Positions 35,046 through 48,532 of a DNA stretch of 64,000 nt are shown here, piece by piece (position 1 is the stretch's first letter; each line of letters starts with the position of its first letter). This stretch comes from Dendrobium chrysotoxum (taxonomy: Eukaryota; Streptophyta; Magnoliopsida; Asparagales; Orchidaceae): contig CM034298.1 of NCBI GenBank assembly GCA_019925795.1, forward strand, positions 53,842,365-53,906,364. The letters run 5' to 3'. A program made the translations under genes and the position numbers. The notes below the pieces were generated by a model, which was not told where the DNA came from, made no database searches, and saw only the letters and a list, made by a program, of their open reading frames with translations.

Positions 35046-35758
35046 AATTCAATTGAATTTAAGAAGAGGCTACACCTTCTCTATTTCAATACCGGGATTA
35101 CATCTCAAGTATAAGAGAAGAAAACTCATTCTCTTATGCAAGGACGAATAATCCTCAAGGTAGGACCCAGTCTTTTAAAATGAATATTGGCTTGACTTTT
35201 AAAAATCATTGAACAGATTTTAAACACGCAAGAGATGTCTATCTAAGATAGAAAATTGCGAGATGATTAAAAAGATTTTCATTTCAAATATCAACTTAAG
35301 TTCGATATCGATTTAACTCAACAGTTGAATCAATCCCACAAAAGAGGCGGGAGGGAGGTGTATTCAAACATTTGGAGTCAACTACTACTTTCTCCTGCTT
35401 AAAACTCAAAATAGAGGTCAATTTTCATTAAAAAGATGTTTCAATTATCTTGAAAAGTTTGAAATCAGTACACTTGAGAAATTGAAAGCTTTTCCTTAAA
35501 AAGAAATTGCAAATCTAGGTGGCATAACCCTAGTAGTACGGAATTAGATTCCTACAATCTCCTTGGAGGGAGAGACTATTATTGGGTCTGCGCTATCCTT
35601 AGAAGTTGCTGCATCACTTTAATCAAAAGATTTATCTCGATAGGACCCCGTTGAAAGTTGAATTTTAACGGTATCACTATCTGATATAATCCTAGATTAT
35701 TTCCCCTCTCTTATTACTAGTGGTCTAGTAATTAGGAGAATGGCACCCCGAGTGGTTT

Positions 35759-36496
35759 CTATACCTCCTCCTCTCTAGTTGATGTAGTGGGACACGTATA
35801 GAAACGTGACCTAACATCATCTAGTAGAGTGGACGGGTCATAACCTTCAACTGGGGGCCTAGGGCCTGGTGCTGGAGTTTGTTCAGTTCTGGCTTGATTA
35901 ATTCTCGCCATGTAGTAATCGAGAAGGTGTATTGAAGATTGTGCTCTCGTTTCTACAACCTCCCTCCTTTGAGTAACAGGAGAAGGGTGGAAATGATTTC
36001 CACCTGGGAGGGGGTACGTAGAAGGGGCAACAAACTTTTGATTAGCCTCAGACTTGACATGCTTTAAGGCTTTCGCCTCAGCAGTCTTCCTGGCCTTAAC
36101 AACCTTCTTTCTGACTCTACGAAGGTAGTTCTTCATTTTGTTCTTGCTGGCCTTGCTGACGACAGGGGTACTAGAACTTGACCCGATCTCAGGATGAGAT
36201 GGTAGCTCTTCTATCATTATTAACTTCTGATTGTTATCCTCCTCAGTAGAAGATATAATGGGTAAAGGGGTGACAACAGCCTCCATCTCGGAGATGGGGG
36301 AGTCAACTCCTGACCCTAAAGTAATCTCAACCAAAGGGACATTCCTTCGTATTCCAGCAGACAGATCAATCATTTCTTCTCCGTCGACTGATAACTTGAA
36401 GTCTTGGAATTGCATTTCAAACTGGATGAAATTACCAGAAGTGATTCCTTCGACTATCAAGTTTCTATCTAAAGAGAAAATGAGTTTCCCAGCCAT
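35759..36496 (-). CDS. Uncharacterised 245-residue protein of the tandem element, copy 1
   Basis: The only sizeable clean ORF in the internal region: Met start at 36496, stop TAG at 35759-35761. The N-terminal 60 residues (MAGKLIFSLDRNLIVEG...) mix hydrophobic and acidic residues and could form beta strands. Residues 82-115 are Ser/Glu/Pro-rich and probably disordered. Residues 116-147 are strongly basic (NKMKNYLRRVRKKVVKARK), suiting nucleic-acid binding or nuclear import. The rest is Pro-rich, with LLDYYMARIN near 191-200. No signal peptide, membrane segment, zinc knuckle, protease or polymerase motif is present. Its position after the leader is where Ogre-type elements carry an extra ORF or gag, but similarity to either is not established. 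Confidence 0.6.
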   Translation of the reverse strand: MAGKLIFSLDRNLIVEGITSGNFIQFEMQFQDFKLSVDGEEMIDLSAGIRRNVPLVEITLGSGVDSPISEMEAVVTPLPIISSTEEDNNQKLIMIEELPSHPEIGSSSSTPVVSKASKNKMKNYLRRVRKKVVKARKTAEAKALKHVKSEANQKFVAPSTYPLPGGNHFHPSPVTQRREVVETRAQSSIHLLDYYMARINQARTEQTPAPGPRPPVEGYDPSTLLDDVRSRFYTCPTTSTREEEV

Positions 36497-36659
36497 TTGA
36501 GTGCTTGAATCCTGAAATTAATGAACAGTGATTTGAATTAGTTAATCTTGAATTTGAATTTGAATTTTAAACTTAATTAATGTTATTCAAAATTTAATAA
36601 TTCAATCATGTTAAGTTTATATTCAAAACGATAGTTCGTAGAATTGACAAGGACTTAAG

Positions 36660-37995
36660 GGTTGAACCCGACACTTTCGCTACACCAATTAACTTGGGGC
36701 AAAATGTCAAAGTTCAAACTCGAACTTGAATTTAAAATTGAAATTAAAATTTGAGGTGACGATCAAATTCGAACTTAAAGTTGAGATTGGATTTTGAATC
36801 AAAGTTGGATTTGAATTTGAACTTAAGGTTAAAGTTGGCAGGATCTTTCTTCAAATTTTGTGACTCAACAGATCGAGTTTCATTCAATCATGTAGGTGCA
36901 CAAAATTGATATGAAAGATTCAAGGATCGAGCTCGACTCTTTTCATTTCACCAATTGACTTGGGTCGAAATGTCAAAATCCCGATCAAAATTGAATCGAC
37001 TTTAAATTGGAAATCAAATTCAAAATTCAGGTTGAAATTATGTTTGGATTCAAAGTTAAATTTGAATTTGAGGCTCAAGTCAAATGGATCTTTCTTCAAA
37101 TTTTATGACTCAACAGACTGAGGTTCACTCAATCATATAGGTGCATAAAATTGATATGAAAGATCTGGGGATCGGGCTTGACTCTTTTCGTTTCTCCAAT
37201 TAATTTGGGTCAAAATGTCAAAGTCCCGAATTTGACCTTGAAATTAAATATGAAGTTTGAATTTAAGTTTGGAATCAAATTTGAGTTCAAGTTTGAAATT
37301 GAATTTGAACTTAAGATTGAATTTAGTTTTGAAGTTGAATTTAAACTTAAATCTTGGATTCAATTCAAGCTTGAAATTGAATTTAAATTGAAATTGAATT
37401 TGAATTTAAATTTGAACTCAAGGTTGGAATTGAAAGGATCCTCTTCAAAATTTGGAACTCAACATGTTGAATTTTGTTCAAATATGTAGGTGTGCCAAAT
37501 TAGCCTGAAGATCCTAAGGCTTGACTCTTTGCACCCCACCAAACAATTTATGGGTGAAATGTCAAAGCCCAGAATTGACTAGAGAAATTTGAATTTGAAT
37601 TGCATGTGTTCATCTACAACGGAATATTGTAGAAGACACATAACAACGACGATTGAAGTTGATTTGAAAGATTTTCCTTGACTTTTGAAACTAAAAAAAT
37701 GTTAAGTTTTATTTTCAACATAATAGTTAACAAAATTCAAGGGAAAATCTAGAAACCTTGACTTGACTCTTTCGCCACATTGACTAGCTTAGGGTGAAAT
37801 GTCAGAATCTAGGTTGAATTAAAGAAATTTTGAATCTGGGTTTTGAGATTGAGGAATTTTTTGTAAATTGTGAAACTTAGCATGCAGGAATCTATTCGCA
37901 TGCGAGTTTGTAACATATGCAAAAAGATTTTAACAAGCTTGGCTTGACTCTTTTGCTCTACCAATAGACTTGGAGGCAAAATGTCAAAGCCCAGC
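36660..37995 (-). repeat. Leader repeats, six degenerate units, copy 1
   Basis: Six units spaced about 180-340 bp carry, on the plus strand, an AATGTCAAAG-type box (near 36703, 36969, 37213, 37559, 37799, 37980). Each is preceded by CACCAATTGACTTGGG-like and GACTCTTTYGC-like boxes. Between them lie TTTGAATTTGAA-type tracts. They occupy the stretch between primer site and ORF. Confidence 0.82.
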
Positions 37996-38159
37996 TTGGA
38001 GGGAGGTTTCCTACACTCACCTCTCTTTTCACATGTCTTAATTGAGTTGGCCACACTCACCCAAGGAAGAAATGGGTAGAGGGACCAACGGAAGAAAGGT
38101 AGTCAAAACTACCGATGCAATAAAATTCGTACCGCTATTAAAGATGGAGAGAGAGATTT

Positions 38160-38177
38160 TCCCCAGCGGAGTCGCCA
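38160..38177 (-). promoter_or_regulatory. Primer binding site for tRNA-Arg, copy 1
   Basis: The minus strand reads TGGCGACTCCGCTGGGGA five bases inside the LTR. This complements the 3' end (including CCA) of plant tRNA-Arg(ACG) over 18 nt, judged from memory of that tRNA. Confidence 0.85.
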
Positions 38178-38182
38178 TTTTT

Positions 38183-41100
38183 TGTTTGATTGAAAAATAT
38201 ATGTATTTGAAAAAGGGTTTGATTTTCTTTGGGAAATGTTGAATTTCTGGAATTTTAATTTTATACTCGAACACTTATTATGAATGATATATCACCTCGG
38301 AAGGTGAACATATCGTTCACTAATAGGTTCAGACTACAAATCTTGATTTATCCTGATTATCGTAGTCAAACTCAGGGAGAAACAACATATGATCTCGAAG
38401 AATCAGAATGATGTTTAATCCATTGTTTAACTATAATAATTCAGATAAGAGATCATTAATTTCATAATTAAAATTATGATTGTAATTGATATATCTATCC
38501 GGAGGAAGAAGATATCAATCACTATCGATAGTTTAAATATGACGATAATGATCATTAGGTTTGAATTTCCCAAAGATAATTAATTAAGGGTTTTGAAAAA
38601 GCTTGATTTTGAAATCAGGTCTGGGTTTCTAAATCTCCTACGAGCGCAAGCCCTCGTAGTTAATTACATCGTAGGAAACCAGAAAATTTCCTACGAATAC
38701 TCTCGATTAAAATAGCGATACGAATTTTATTTAAGATTTCAAAGATTGATATCAATGAAGGTTAAGGACTTGAATTTTCAAGTATGATTGGTTCAAGATT
38801 GAGCAGTTCTTTCTGGAGTCAAAGGAAGAAGAGTAGGAGGTGCTTTAAGATTCTGAATCACTTCAGAAACACCTCAAACTATCCTAAGTGTTGGGCTTGA
38901 ATTAGATTGAAAGATATTTTAATGTTTAAGTGATCAATTTTATTAGAAGTTGAGAACTAGATTCCCAGAGATTGAGAGTGGAGACTAACCTACCAAGTGG
39001 GTATGACGTCCCCGGTCAAGATCCCATGGTTTTCCATCGTCCCGGGTTCGTCGGTATCCTTAGCCTACTTAGTCGAGTGCCGACCAGAGGATCCTTGTTA
39101 GCAACCATGGGTTACCTCATTCAAGGGGACCTCGTAGGCCAAGGGGCTGGGGACCTAATCCTAGGCTGACAAGTAAAAGTGCACAGGTCTGTGGGAAATG
39201 AACCTATGTCTATGTCATCTAACCTAGGATGCCACTCTCATTTTGTGTGCAAATTAAAATATCTCAAAATAGAAAGGAACACCGGCCTAACCTAAAGCTA
39301 GAGTCTGTGTCCTAACAGGTCAATCTAGGTGTGTGTAGCAGGCTGTGTGGTTTGGATATGTCCTGTATCGGGCAATTGATTAAAGTTGTTTAATGTTCTG
39401 GTTTGTTGAAAGGTTCAAGGGAAGTTTTTGGTTAAAGTTTAAGTCTTAATGATTTGAAATTAATTTTTAAGATTGATTCTTGATTGTTTGTTGGATACCA
39501 CCTTTGTTGCACACCGAGGCCGTGAAGTTTATTTCACCTTCCTTGGGGCTAATTTAATAGCCTCGTAGGCCTGGGTTACCCAGTGGTACCCGGTATGATT
39601 AAATGAATTAGGTTTAATTTAAGGTTTGAAATTTGATGAAATGTTAATTAAAGTTGCTTGATTGTTTGTTTTAAAGTTTAATTAACATTTTCTGGATTTT
39701 TAAATCAAGTATTTAATTTTTGAAGTTATTTGAATTGTTTAATGTATTTAATCAAAGGGGTTAAATTTTGAATTTTAGATTAAAAATGATTTCTGTAAAA
39801 TTAATATTTTATTAAAATATTATACCTCAAGATGATCAATTAAACTGTAAATATGTTGAATTTGAATTTTATTTGAATTAGTTATGAATGTTTGAAGTTT
39901 GACTGTTTATTGAAATTATTTAATTATCTTAATTAGAGAGGTTTGATGTTTTGAATCCAATTGAGTTCCAAACTCCTTACAATTAACTCTAAAGGTCAAA
40001 AATGACCCAAGGATAGATTTCCAAGTGTTTAGGAACTTTTTAGAATTTTTAATTATTTTTAATCAATTAAATAAATTAAATGTTAACTTTCAATTAAAAT
40101 TCAATTAAACTTAAAATTAATGTTCAATCAAAGGAGTTTTAATTTTCATATATTAAAGGTTCAATTTTGATTAATTTGAGGTATTATGTGTGTCTTTGTG
40201 TTTTAAATTTGATTTATTAAATTTCTTAAAATTTTGAGGGCTTAATTAAATCTTAATCTTAAGGGGTTTGATTAAGGGGTTTAAAGAATTCAAACTTTAG
40301 TGAGAATTTTCCCTAGAGCAGGGAAAGTCACTAAACTCAAGGGGTTTGAATTTCAAGTCAATTGGATTGAAAGAAGTTTTGAGGCTTAATTGAGGGTTTA
40401 ACTTTTATTAAATCAATTAAGTGGTTTAATGATTAATCGATTGATTTAAGTTTGATTGAGGTCAAGTTTGATAATGTACATTAATCCTAAGGTACAGTGT
40501 CACTAAGTTTTCTATGTTTGATGTTTGATCCTTAAAGGATGTATGTGTGAATCCTAGAGTTTGCCTGAGTTCTCTAAGACTCGTCCTTAATTATTGTCCT
40601 TAATGATGTCACTAGATTTAATGGGTTTGAATCAATGTCACTAACCCTTTGGACATACATGTGAATGTGAACAAGTTATATCGATAGTATATATTCACTA
40701 AATGCAGGAGTCAAGAACTTAAGGTTGAAGGAATAACTCAACAGGGAAATCTAGGAGCCCTATGATCTTCTAAGTTTTAAGAAAACTTACCTGATCACTA
40801 GAGCTAGTCAACAGTGATTCCATCTGTAGCACCCCATTTGGAAGAAACGGGGTGATTGAAGCTCCTTGGCTCTGCTCTCCAATCAGCTCCATCAGTACCT
40901 CGCAAAAAGGCAAAGAGAGAAGGAGGTGTCAGAATATCATATATGATAATATAGAAGTAATCGTAAATTGACATATAAATGAATGTGTGAAAAATAAAAA
41001 TCAAATCAGGTTATTGAGGTAATTTCAAAATGTATGTAACTTTGCAAAAATCAATTTCAACATTTATGCTTCTAGATGGAAAGAAACCCCAACACATGTA

Positions 41101-43988
41101 CTAATTCATAAGAATAAGTCAACATGTATAATTATATACAAGAAAGAATTTTAACTAATGTATTGCTTAAAATTCAATCAAGGCTTGGATCAAAACAATC
41201 TAAACATCCTTCAAATAAGGAATGCATTCATTCAACGTTAATGTATATATGAAGAATGACATGGGTATTTTCAATGCACATTATTGAGAAATTGAACAAG
41301 GTACTCATGGTTTGAAATGCCGAAATGGTCTTACTCAAACTGCTAGTTTCACAAGCACGAAATGGGAATGAGAATTTGTAATATTCTGAGAGATAACAAC
41401 CAACTTACTCATTTCTATTTCAACAAAAGAAAATAAATATCAATATCGATGTTCCTTAAAGGATCATTCCCAAATTTAGATGAAATGGGAAGTAGTCAAG
41501 AAACCTCTCAGATTCTGAATTTATTCAACAGAAAGCATGAAGGATTTTGTTCCAAACTTTTGGACAAACCAAATATCAATTCAGATATCAACTAAAACAA
41601 AACCATCTCACGTGGTAGGGTATCTCAAACAAAATACTTGATAAAATAATATATATAATTGTATGCATACTCAGACTTTGTTGAAAGCAGTAACAACCAC
41701 AATCCTATTACTTGTAATCAAATTGGGAAGTTTCCAGTTTTTTTTTAATGCCACTCAAAAGATGAGCAGATATTGTCAATAATAACATGTGGAGGAAAAA
41801 AAAAAAAAACCACGTAACCTCTAATGATAAGGGGTTAGCGATATACACGGCATTGACAAACAAAAAGTCATAAGAGAATATATGTATCACTAAACTCAAA
41901 AAGTTTACATACAAAGTTATTAAAATCTTAAAAGCATTTGTATTCATCGGTTAATAAAAAATTTCTTTAATCACAACAGGGAGATAAACTCTAAATGGTC
42001 TATTGATTAGATGACCTGTAGGCTTGTACATATAACAATGCCATGAAATTAATCGATGAAGAATTTGATACCTTTCAGCATTCTCTTTGCCTCTATTTTG
42101 ACTGGATAAAAGAGGACTACAGCAGCATTGAGATCAACTTGACCGAATGGAGATGAGGGTGTCCGGGGAGAAGGGATGGATGCTGTGATGTTGAGAGGAA
42201 GAGAAAGCCTTGCAGCTCTCCTTTGCTTGGAGCTGAAGTATTGCTGAAAATGGGATGGATATTTCCCTTGATGAATGAAGAGAGAGCAGGTCCCCTCTTC
42301 CTGAACTAAATACCGAACCAGCAGCTCTACATCTTGATCGAAACTTGCTATAGGGGCTAGCCGGAATTTGCTGTACAAGGAGTGGTGGCCGGACCTTTGA
42401 ACAGATCTCTTCTCTTGAACATGTTACCCAACTAATAGCTCTCTACCCTCACCAAAATCTGCTATGGCTTGAAGTCGTATGAGAGTTTTCTTGACCAGAT
42501 GAAGAGCTAGACAACAATGAACTTCCCTAGCCGATTAAGCCTTCTACGCTAACCAGAATATGCTGTGGCTGGAGATGTATAAGCTTTGGCTAGGGCTTGA
42601 GAGGATTAAAAAAAAAATGTTCGTGGTATATTGATCAGCCGCTCACTCCTCTTGGTCCACCCCTAGTAGATTCAAAGTGTAGAGTATACTGATCTTCAAA
42701 GGGGGTGGCTGCTTGTTTCCTTGTCCGGCCCTAGCTGTTATGCCCACACGGAGGGAGATGGTCACGGGAGGGAGGCCTTGCGGCTGCTTGCATATGGAGC
42801 CCCTAAGGCTTGGAACCGTGATCTCCTCTTGCGGCTGGCTCTCGTGAGGCTTAGATGGGGAGCTTGCCCTAGCTATATGAATCATCAAAATACCCTTTTG
42901 CCCTTAAGCTTAATCAAGTGGTTTATATCAAAATGCTAAAATCAAAAAAATTTAGAAAGCTAGATTGTGGAAGAAATGTAGATTATATAAATCAAATTCA
43001 TCAAGTAGCATTTCAATTTAAATTGATATAGCAAACTTGCCTTCATCAAAATTAATTTCACGCGAATTAAATAAGTTAAAATCAATAAAGTTCATTTGCA
43101 CTTGAATCGAGTTGAAACTCATTAAATTAAATTGATCGAAAATGTCAAAGTTAAAATTCAATAGAATTTATTCAAATTGACTTAACGATATTCGATTGAA
43201 TTTGATTTAGGGCTTGATTGATAATTGATTGAAAACTAGATGTTTGAAATTTGAATTGAGATTGGACTGAAGTATGATCGAAGATTCAATTGAAGTGTAA
43301 GATTGCGGACTGGATTGTAGTGCGATCAAAATTTGATTGAAAGATGGTTGAAGGTAAATTGGAAGCCTCATTGATTGAAGGATGCATATTTGATTAAAGT
43401 TTAAATTGATGTAAATCTAGATTGATCTAAGATCTGAATCGATCCTAGGGTCTGGATAGATTTAGAGCCGGGGTAGATTTAAGATTTGAGTTGATTTAAG
43501 GTTTGAATTGAATTAATGATTGGATTAGCTTAAGATTTAAATTAATCAAAGGTCTGGATTAATTGGGATTCAAGATTGATTTAGAATAGTGATAGATTAG
43601 AATCAAAATTGATTTAATAGTTGGATTGATCCTAAAGACTGAGTAGATCTAAGGATTTAGAGTCTGGGAGAATCCTATAATCTAGAAGGATCCTAAGATC
43701 TAGGAATCCTAAGATTCAAGATCTAGAAGGATCTTAGGATCTAGAGTCAGGTAGAATCCTAGGGTCTAGAATAGATCCTAGGGTCTGAAGTCTAGGAGAA
43801 TCCTAGAATCTAGATTTATCTTAAATTGCATTGATCTGGGGTCAGGATTGATTTGAATTTGGATTGATCTTAAAGTTTGGATTGATCTAAGATCATATTG
43901 ATCCTAGGGTTAAGATTGATCCTAAGGATTGGAAAGATCCTAAGGTGTGGATTGGTCCTACTGAGCTCATACAAAAATGAGGTCAACA
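38183..43988 (-). repeat. LTR 2 (shared middle LTR)
   Basis: 5806 bp, same boundaries as LTR 1. It acts as 5' LTR of internal region 1 and 3' LTR of internal region 2. Confidence 0.9.
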
Positions 43989-44046
43989 AATGGACCCCCA
44001 ATATGTGTAATAGAATGTAGTTCTATTGCACATATTGGTGTTGACC
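43981..44046. repeat. Nested hairpin at the LTR junction, copy 2
   Basis: Same 17-bp-arm hairpin inside 8-bp GGTCAACA/TGTTGACC arms as at 31256-31321. Confidence 0.85.
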
Positions 44047-45329
44047 GAATAGAATGGTCAAGTCTGGAATTTTGATCTTAAGGGGATGAAAAGTCTATCC
44101 CTGGGGAATTAAGTTTGAATTGATACTAGGGTAGTGCTAAGAAAAGCGTACTCTACCACTAGTGGGTCTGGTCCTAAGGGAAAGGAAGAATCTATCCCTA
44201 AAGGAGAAGGAAGTCTGGGTGATCCTATAGGAAGAACTCCTAACTATAAAGGATTGAGTATAGATTTGATTCTAAGGGAAAGGAAATCCTAACCTTAGAA
44301 AATTAAATTTGAAATGATACTAGGGTAGTGCTGGGGGTAGCGTACTCTACCACTAGTAGATCTAGTCCTAGGAGAAGGAAGAAAACCTATCCCTAAGGAA
44401 AAGAAGAATCCTGTCCTTACAGGAAAGAAAGCTTGATTGAGATTGATTCCAGGACGGTGCCATAGAGGACTTACTCCATCACTAGGAAGTCTAATCCCAA
44501 GGGAAGGAAGGATAACCTACCCTAAGGAAGAGAGAATTGGATTTTGAAATTAAACCCAGGACAGTGCCATAGAGGACTTATTCCATCACTGGGGAGTTTA
44601 ATCCTGAAGGAAGGGGAAAAGCCTAACCTTGAGGAGAAGGGAGTTTGATTTTGGAATTTGAAATTGATTCCAGGACGGTGCCACAGGGGACTTATTCCAT
44701 CGCTGGGGAATCTAATCCTAAGGGAAGGAAGAAATGCCTACCCTAAGGAGGAGAGAACTGGATTTTGAAATTAAACCCAGGACGGTGCCATAGAGGACTT
44801 ACTCCATCACTGGGGAATCTAATCCTAAGAGAAGGAGAATGCTTACTCTAAGGAAAATAGAACTGGATGATCGTATAGGAAAGTAGTATTACTTCCTATA
44901 GGAGATCAGACTTAAAGATTTGAAATTTGAAACTAGAATGGTGCCGCAGAGGGCGTTATCCATCACTAGTAGATCTAATCCTAAGGAAAGAAAGCAAGAT
45001 GACTCACATCTGTCCTTAAGGAAAAGAAGACTGGAGGACCCAGAGGGAAGGGAGTATTGCTTCCCACAGAAGGTCGGATCTAGATTTTGAACCTAGGATG
45101 GTGCCACAGAGGGCGTGCTCCACCACTAAAAGATCTAATCCTAAGGAAAGAATGCACGATGACTCATATCTAACCTTAAGGAAAAGAAAACTGGAAGACA
45201 CTAGGATGGTGCCACGAAGGGCGTACTCCACCACAAGCGGATCTAATCCTAAGGATAGAAAGAATTCTATCCTAAAGGAGAAGAAAATTGGAAGATTCTG
45301 TGAGAAGGAAACATTGCTTCACACAAAAT

Positions 45330-46370
45330 CGGGTCTAGAATGATCGTATGTGAAGGAAACTTGCTTCACATAGAGGATCGAATCTGGATGATCATGTATA
45401 GAGGAAACTTGCTCTATACAGAGGATCGAATCTGGATTGATCGTATATAGAGGAAACTTGCTCTATATAGAGGATCTCAACTGGAAAGAGACTAGGGTGG
45501 TGCCACAGAGGGCGTACTCCACCACTAGAAGATCTAATCCTAAGGGAAGAAAGCACGATGACTCACATCTAACCTTAAGGAAAAGAAAACTGGATGATCT
45601 TGTGAGAAGGAAGCATTGCTTCGCACAGAATCGGGTCTGGAATGATCGTATGTAAAGGAAACTTGCTTTACACAGAGGATCGAGTCAGGATGATCGTATA
45701 TAGAGGAAACTTGCTCTATATAGAGGATCAGGTCTGGAATGATCGTATATGAAGGAAACTTGCTTCATATAGAGGATCAGGTCTGGAATGATCGTATATG
45801 AAGGAAACTTGCTTCATATAGAGGATCAGGTCTGGAATGATCGTATATGAAGGAAACTTGCTTCATATAGAGGATCAGGTCTGGAATGATCATATATGAA
45901 GGAAACTTGCTTCATATAGAGGATCAGATCTGGATTGATCATATGTGAAGGAAACTTGCTTCACATATAGGATCGAATTTGGATGATCATATGTAGAGGA
46001 AACTTGCTCTACATAGCGGATCGAATCTGGACTGATCATATGCGAAGGAAACTTGCTTCACATAGAGGATCAGATTTGAAATGATCGTATATGAAGGAAA
46101 CTTGCTTCACACAGAGGATCGAGTCTGGATGATCGTGTATAGAGGAAACTTGCTCTATATAGAGGATCGGGTCAGGAATGATCATATGTGAAGGAAATTT
46201 GCTTCACATAGAGGATCAGATTTGAAATGATCGTATGTGAAGGAAACTTGCTTCACACAGAGGATCGAGTCTGGATGATCGTGTATAGAGGAAACTTGCT
46301 TTATACAGAGGATCGAGTCTGGGTTGATCATATGTGAAGGAAATTTGCTTCACATAGAGGATCAGATTTG
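45330..46370 (-). repeat. 49-bp hairpin minisatellite array, copy 2
   Basis: About 18 units, one more than copy 1. The gained unit is among the TATATGAAG/CTTCATATA type near 45730-45930. Two neighbouring units also differ in the GATCGT/GATCAT and AGGTCTGGAAT/AGATCTGGATT spacers. Confidence 0.92.
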
Positions 46371-47678
46371 AATTCTGAAACTTGAGAATTGAATGATTTT
46401 TGAATTTGAATTGATTGAGTTTTGAATTTGAAGATGTTTGAAATTAAAACTTGATTTAACGAATTTGAATTTGAAAGGTTTTAAATCTGTGACGTGTTTT
46501 GAATTTGATTCAAATTATTTTGAATTTGAAAATTTGAATTTGAAAGTTGATTTGATTTTGATTCACCTTGAATTTGATTTTGAATTTTGAATTTCGATTG
46601 TGTTTGGCTCAATTTTGATTTGTTTGAATTTGATTTTGAATTTTGAAGTGTTTTGAATTTAATTTTAAGTTTGACACTCATCTGGCATGGTACTTCCTGA
46701 AGAGCCTCCCCAGTATTTAAAAAAAAAATTGGGTGGCACTCTTCAGGGTTGATCAGTCAAAGGAAAATTTTCTCAAAGATCATCATTAAAAATGAAGGAT
46801 CCAGTCTACATTGACTCAAGCTTTCCATTGAGTTTACAACGGATTAAAAGCGGTCTACAAAAGACTACGACCAAGTCTCCTACTTGGGGAGTTCTAAAGT
46901 GACACAATTTATCAGTAACTTGAATCAAATGTGACTTATAAATTTTTGAAACTTTGTTGAGCATGTATTGATTTTTATTTGATGCCCTTGAGCTCCTTGA
47001 ATTGGAGTCAAGCATTCTGCTCAGTTAGAGTTTGATTTTAGACAGCAAGTCTCAGCTCAGAAAACTACGCTTCTAGATCAGAATGATCTAGGACCCCGCA
47101 CAGGGTGTGGTTTGATTTTGAACGACAATTTCCAGCATTATAAAATACTCCTCCAGTTGGATTTAACTTGTACCCAGCATAGAGTGTAATTTTATAAAGA
47201 AGGCCTAGAAGGAAAGATGCCTATAGAAGGGCTTACACATATTTCTCAAGGACCAGATTTTGAATTTTCATCAAGAGTAGAAGATTCATTCTTCTTATTA
47301 GAAAACTTCCCCTAAGTATTTGGACCCTGTAGGAACGACAAACGGGAACAAATTCAGAAGTACAGTGAAAAGTTTGAATGACCCCAACTAACCTGAAAAG
47401 ATTTGAGGATTTAGGTTTTGTTGACCCAGACCAAGTTTCGTAGGAACTAAACTGGGGTCTCCCTTAAGTATTTTGAATTAAAATCAATTTCAAAGAGGTT
47501 TAAGTTGAATAAAGAAATTTGATCTTTTCAATTCTCTAGCACGAGAGATTTTTGTATCTTGATAGAATATCGATGCCCGGTGAAAATTCTGGATTCAAGA
47601 CTTTCAAAATCAAGCAATTTAAATTTAACTGGGTCTTTTGAGATTAAAACATTTAGAAAAAGGGAGCCTCATTCTTTT

Positions 47679-47819
47679 TCTGGTGGCGCACATTGCGCAT
47701 CTTTTGATTTATAGTGCATTTTGCACTGTTTCTTAACTTGTGGCGCCCATTGCGCATCTTTTAACTTTTGATGCACTTTATGTATTTCTTGATTGTTGGC
47801 GCATTTTGCGCATCTTTTG
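47679..47819. repeat. Cluster of short GCGC-type inverted repeats, copy 2
   Basis: Same five units as at 34905; the fourth palindrome is broken here (TGCACTTTATGTA in place of TGCACTTTGTGCA). Confidence 0.85.
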
Positions 47820-48532
47820 AATTCAATTGAATTTAAGAAGAGGCTACACCTTCTCTATTTCAATACCGGGATTACATCTCAAGTATAAGAGAAGAAAACT
47901 CATTCTCTTATGCAAGGACGAATAATCCTCAAGGTAAGACCCAGTCTTTTAAAATGAATATTGGCTTGACTTTTAAAAATCATTGAACAGATTTTAAACA
48001 CGCAAGAGATGTCTATCTAAGATAGAAAATTGCGAGATGATTAAAAAGATTTTCATTTCAAATATCAACTTAAGTTCGATATCGATTTAACTCAACAATT
48101 GAATCAATCCCACAAAAGAGGCGGGAGGGAGGTGTATTCAAACATTTGGAGTCAACTACTACTTTCTCCTGCTTAAAACTCAAAATAGAGGTCAATTTTC
48201 ATTAAAAAGATGTTTCAATTATCTTGAAAAGTTTGAAATCAGTACACTTGAGAAATTGAAAGCTTTTCCTTAAAAAGAAATTGCAAATCTAGGTGGCATA
48301 ACCCTAGTAGTACGGAATTAGATTCCTACAATCTCCTTGGAGGGAGAGACTATTATTGGGTCTGCGCTATCCTTAGAAGTTGCTGCATCACTTTAATCAA
48401 AAGATTTATCTCGATAGGACCCCGTTGAAAGTTGAATTTTAACGGTATCACTATCTGATATAATCCTAGATTATTTCCCCTCTCTTATTACTAGTGGTCT
48501 AGTAATTAGGAGAATGGCACCCCGAGTGGTTT

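Larger units (their letters stand above)
31264..38182 (-). other. Internal region 1 of the tandem element
   Basis: 6919 bp. In the minus direction: primer site, repeat-rich leader, one 245-codon ORF, about 700 bp with no recognisable feature (35050-35758), GCGC hairpin cluster, TTTGAA-rich stretch, 49-bp hairpin array, a mixed repeat zone, and a hairpin at the LTR junction. No reverse transcriptase, integrase, protease or RNase H motif was found on either strand. Confidence 0.85.

Noticed and set aside
37178..37489. ORF of 103 codons rich in Lys, Glu and Phe
   Set aside because: Arises from TTTGAA/AATTTG low-complexity sequence in the leader repeats; composition artefact.
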